The notes beneath the pieces were generated by a model, which worked only from the letters and a program-made list of their open reading frames with translations, did no database searches and was not told where the DNA came from. A stretch of 64,000 nt of DNA from Welwitschia mirabilis (Eukaryota > Gnetophyta > Gnetopsida > Welwitschiales): positions 121,015,213-121,079,212 of the forward strand of contig JBOZIK010000001.1 in assembly GCA_051453625.1 (NCBI GenBank), read 5' to 3'. Of the stretch, positions 60,691 through 64,000 are shown one piece after another. Position 1 is the stretch's first letter. The number at the start of each line of letters is the position of its first letter. Both the position numbers and the translations under genes were made by a program.

Positions 60691-61560
60691 AAGTGTGTGG
60701 TAAAGAGTGTTTCTAGCAATAAGAAACTTTTAATTATCCATCATATAAGAAACTTTTATCCTATAGGAGGCACATCTAATAATAAAGAGTTGTGTGATTT
60801 TATTCAAGAAAGTCAAGAACATCTCTAGCATAGAAGAATGGATCATTCAAATGTTTTAAACTTAAAGACCATCTCTCAACAATAGTTAGTTAGAGGCTTA
60901 TCCAAACTTATCTTTTCAAATTATATCTTGTATGAACATTGTCAAGTAGACAAAATCATAAAATATTCTTTTAACCTAAGCTTGAGATATCCTCAAAAAG
61001 GCCTCTAGATANNNNNNNNNNNNNNNNNGTAGCACCTACAAAAGTTCAAAGTCTAAGTGGTAAAAGATATTTTATGATGATGCTTGGTGATTTTATTCAC
61101 TATACATGGATTGAATCTTTGCTTTCTAAACCTAATGCTTTTGATAAGCTTTATCATATTTACAAAAAGACTCAGAATGAAAAGAATCTCATCATTAAGA
61201 AATATAGGTCTGATCATATAAATTTTAGCACTACCAGTGAAAAAATAACACTTGAATTATCTAAGGTTATGCATAAAGAATTTGAAATGAGCTTGCTTGG
61301 GAAGCTCAATTTATTCTTAGCCTTATAGTATAAACAAATCAGGAATGGCATTTTTCATAGTTAATCTGAGCATGTCAAAGAGCTTATAAAGATGTACAAA
61401 CTCGATCAAGTAATATAGGTTTGCACTCCCATGTCCACATCCATAAAAATCAGTAAGGATAAATTAGACAAATAACTTATTGACTTGATTACCAAGTATC
61501 TTTTAGAAATGAGGTTTAAGTATGTCAGGGTTGAGTTGGGCATGGGAACATACCCAATAG
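60691..61560 (+). pseudogene. Second, internally deleted copia pol copy
   Basis: After a 100 N gap the sequence restarts at the GAG-pre-integrase block already present at 58330 (KCVVKSVSSNK). It runs into the integrase core and, at KKYRSDH (61190-61215), jumps into the late RT segment (EKITLELSKVMHKEF, SLLGKLNLFLAL). The result is one 84-codon open frame (61074-61328). The following 'VCTPMSTSIKISKD' repeats 60400-60440. A 17 N gap lies at 61012-61028. Confidence 0.75.
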
Positions 61561-61714
61561 AGGTATAATTTTTGTTTAATTTTAATACCAAAATTTATAC
61601 ATATTATCAAGTTTTTTAGCATTAAGAACATAGTTTTATCCTTTCTAGTATCGTCTATGGTTTTGCTTTCATTTTTGTTTAATCTTGGCATATTCTTACT
61701 TATCATCAGATCTC

Positions 61715-61850
61715 CCTGATACTTTAAGGGTCCGGACATCTGCCTTCTCAAGAGGCTAGATGTATATCCATCTGAGAGTGGATCTTAGACTAACTAGAGG
61801 TTGGATGTCTGCCTCTTAAAAGGTTAGACGGTTGTGCATCTAGCAGATGA
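61715..61850 (+). repeat. Short two-copy repeat before the 3' ORF
   Basis: The phrases 'acatctgccttctcaagagg' and 'atgtctgcctcttaaaagg', each followed by 'tagatg' or 'tagacg' and a 'catct' block, suggest two diverged units of about 75 bp. Confidence 0.4.
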
Positions 61851-62048
61851 AAATTCATATTTTATTCTACTAAAACCCTCCTTGGTCTTGCCTTTATAAA
61901 TTTGATCATCCCCTTTTTCTTTTGTCTCATCCTATCATTTTCCTGTGATTCAGTCTTTAGAAGTAAGTTTTCCTCTCTTAGTTTGTTTTCTTGGTCTTTT
62001 TTCTTCTTCAATAGCTTGTTTCTTTCCTTCTTCTTCTTCATTTTCATC

Positions 62049-62900
62049 ATGTCAAGGAAGAAGATTCCTGTTTCAAGAAAGGAAAGAGTAAAGATAAGAA
62101 AGAAGAACCCATTTGTGTGACTCTAAGGATAAAGGCAATGTGAACTCAAAGCTTTAATAAGAAGACTCTTGCTCTAGAGAGGGTTATTTTGTAGGACACT
62201 TTCAGACATTATTTTAATCTTTTACCTAAGTTGGAAGAGTTAGATTATACTTATATTTTAAATAATCATACTCATGCTTTGGTGAATTTGGTTCAAACGT
62301 TTTATTATAATGGTTCCTATTAGCATGAGCAAAATCTATTTGTATCAAATCTGTATGGTATTGAGATTGAGACTGATCTTGAAATGATTTTTAATGCTAC
62401 TAGGTTTCCATTAGACTGTGTAGAATATGTGCATGTCTCTTCAATTTTAGTTTTGAATAATTTAGTTTTAAGAAATAAGCTTAATGAAGTTTTGTGTAAA
62501 AGATAAGAGGAGTAGCAAACTTCCATTCCCACTAGGTTTTTAAAGTTACTATTCAAGGTACTCTTTCACATTATTTCTAGCAATCTCATTATAAAGCTTG
62601 ATCACATCAATGAATTATTTCATTTGTGTGCTTATGTCATGTATTATTATGATCAAAGAATTTAACTTTACTTACCTCAACTGATTTTGCAAAACATGGC
62701 TTCCTACACATCTATGAGTTCAACAACACTATCATATGAAGGTACTATTACTAAGATGTATTATTATTAGGCATCTTTACCAAAGATTAAAGATTAAATT
62801 CTGGAACTATCAAAGTCATTTGATGAGTCCTCTCTCATCTAGATGAAAATTGTAAAAGGCATCACTCTTATAGCCCTGAATTCTCCTGTTAGATGATTAA
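62049..62900 (+). pseudogene. 3' ORF after pol with plant-transposon-like domain
   Basis: An ATG at 62050 opens a very basic start (SRKKIPVSRKERVKIRKK). After a frameshift, residues such as HALVNLVQTFYYNGSY, LFVSNLYGIEIETDLEMIF, INELFHLCAYVMYYY and LPQLILQNMASYTSM follow to about 62760. These resemble the domain that databases call a putative plant transposon protein, found in ORFs 3' of pol in some plant retroelements. The likeness is from memory of the pattern. Function is unknown. At least five stops and a shift make it dead. Confidence 0.5.
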
Positions 62901-63480
62901 ATCACATGTGATCTAGTGATCTTCAAGGGATACCTTCTTAACCAATAAATGGCTAAAACAAATTTCATCTTAATTATCTAAGATAAATAAGGCTCTTATT
63001 AATTTTGGTTTAGAGGTGGCATCCACTTCTTGCAGCAGTGGTAGCATTGGGAAAGTGATGGAATCTAGCTAAATGTGTCTTCATCTTTTCTTCTTTCTTG
63101 TGTCTTCTTCTATTCTTTTTTTCTATGTTCTTGTATCTATTGTGTTTGTGTGTTTGTCGATTCAGGTTTACTCTTATGTACTCTAAACTGATAAATATGT
63201 AAATCATCTTTTTGTTTAATGGTTAAGAAATGTGTTATTTCCATTATGTATGTTTATTATTATTATTATCCTATTCACATACTTTTCACAAGTATTTTTG
63301 TGTATTACTTGTTTTTCTTTTAGAATCAATGATGCCAAAAGAGGTATTAATGCAAAGACTATATGAGATATAATAGTTATACAATTGTATCATTTTAAGA
63401 AAAATGTCAAACTCAAGGAAAGCGAGTCCACATCTCAGGGGGAGGTTATTTTGAATATGTTCTTTAGATTAATAGATTTA
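62901..63480 (+). other. Copia 3' untranslated region
   Basis: Nothing coding is recognised between the 3' ORF and the purine tract. Confidence 0.45.
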
Positions 63481-63484
63481 TCAT

Positions 63485-63502
63485 CATTGAAAAGGAGGAT
63501 AT
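63485..63502 (+). other. Polypurine tract of the copia element
   Basis: attgaaaaggaggatatt lies directly before the LTR start at 63503, as needed for plus-strand priming. Confidence 0.6.
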
Positions 63503-63820
63503 TATAAGTATAAGGTTTCAATGATGTCAATAGGTGTAAGAANNNNNNNNNNTGGTTGTTCCCACTCAAAACAGGATGGACGTCCCCTCTACTTGTGAGT
63601 AAAATGTATTTGTGATACGTTTCAAGCCCAGACGTCCCCACTTAAATAGGGCAAACATGCCCTCTTCTTGCAAGAAACATGACTGAAACTTCTCAGGTGC
63701 AGATGTTCCCACTCAAAATAGGGAAGATGTCCCCTCTACTTGTACGTAAAATGTATCTGTGATAGGTCTCAGGCCCAAATGTTCCCACTCAAATAGGAAA
63801 GACATCCCCTCTTCTTGAAG
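63503..63820 (+). repeat. Start of the copia 3' LTR, cut by gaps
   Basis: It matches 55098 onward, including the 74 bp units. It is interrupted by 10 N (63543-63552) and ends in a 100 N gap (63821-63920), so about 1 kb of LTR is absent. Confidence 0.7.
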
Positions 63821-63920
63821 NNNNNNNNNNNNNNNNNNNNNNNNNNNNNNNNNNNNNNNNNNNNNNNNNNNNNNNNNNNNNNNNNNNNNNNNNNNNNNNN
63901 NNNNNNNNNNNNNNNNNNNN

Positions 63921-64000
63921 GATTTTTAATTAAGATATAAATAAAGTTAAAGAATCTATTCATGTCAAAATTTTAGAGACTGATAATGATAGTAAGACAA
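63921..64000 (+). pseudogene. Third copia pol fragment at the window edge
   Basis: These 80 bases match 59260-59340 (the integrase to RT linker, 'atgtcaaaattttagag'). The sequence beyond the gap is therefore pol again, not the rest of the LTR. Confidence 0.7.

Larger units (their letters stand above)
55098..63820 (+). mobile_element. Ty1/copia element with a 3' extra ORF, composite
   Basis: 5' LTR 55098-56396, primer site 56398-56410, gag about 56.45-57.95 kb, PR-INT-RT 58.07-60.59 kb, a 100 N gap, a deleted second pol copy 60.69-61.56 kb, a 3' ORF 62.05-62.9 kb, PPT, and the start of a 3' LTR at 63503. Gene order PR-INT-RT and the primer site define it as copia. The long gag coiled coil and the extra 3' ORF suggest the Sirevirus (SIRE/Maximus) branch. 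Frames are broken throughout, and RNase H is missing from both pol copies. Confidence 0.75.

Noticed and set aside
61862-62120. Lysine-rich minus ORF and phenylalanine-rich plus ORF
   Set aside because: Both come from a CTT/AAG-rich tract just before the copia 3' ORF.
1-64000. tRNA genes
   Set aside because: I looked for A/B box pairs and found only retroelement primer-site complements; no cloverleaf was recognised.

Overview
This window is nuclear DNA from a plant, probably one with a large, repeat-swollen genome. A gymnosperm is my best guess, but nothing here proves it. By eye the sequence is roughly 70% A+T. Almost all of it is decayed LTR-retrotransposon and LINE sequence with no operon-like gene packing. 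Nine runs of N show that it is a scaffold. I recognise one region that looks like an ordinary host gene, on the minus strand at about 52.7-53.4 kb.

Layout. (1) 1.86-24.8 kb is a nested stack on the minus strand. An old Ty3/gypsy element has its 3' LTR at 1864-2393. Its 5' LTR is split into 20370-20463 and 24335-24812 by a 3.9 kb LTR element at 20464-24334. Its reverse transcriptase is split by a second insertion at about 4850-13701, which has LTRs of about 3.3 kb. One of those long LTRs carries a tandem array of 5S rRNA-derived units. (2) 25.3-37.7 kb is a minus-strand Ty3/gypsy element of Athila/Tat type with LTRs of about 1.2 kb and a degraded gag-PR-RT-RH-INT order. It also has a 4 kb 3' region holding an unrecognised ORF. 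(3) 38.2-41.1 kb is a minus-strand LINE reverse-transcriptase remnant. (4) 43.8-45.7 kb is a plus-strand Ty3/gypsy pol remnant. (5) 48.55-49.8 kb is a better-preserved LTR related to those in (2), in the opposite orientation. (6) 49.8-53.6 kb is the most host-like, most GC-rich part. It holds a 103-codon coiled-coil ORF with a TATA box in a tandemly duplicated promoter. (7) 55.1-64 kb is a plus-strand Ty1/copia element with a 1.3 kb LTR, gag, pol and a 3' ORF resembling the plant-transposon domain of env-like reading frames. It is mixed with a deleted second copy and cut by gaps.

Except for short stretches, every retroelement frame carries stops and frameshifts, so none should make a working protein. 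Many stops and lost motifs fit C-to-T (or G-to-A) change, as expected from long-term cytosine methylation. Element coordinates come from matching repeats and motifs by eye and are approximate unless an exact terminus is given.
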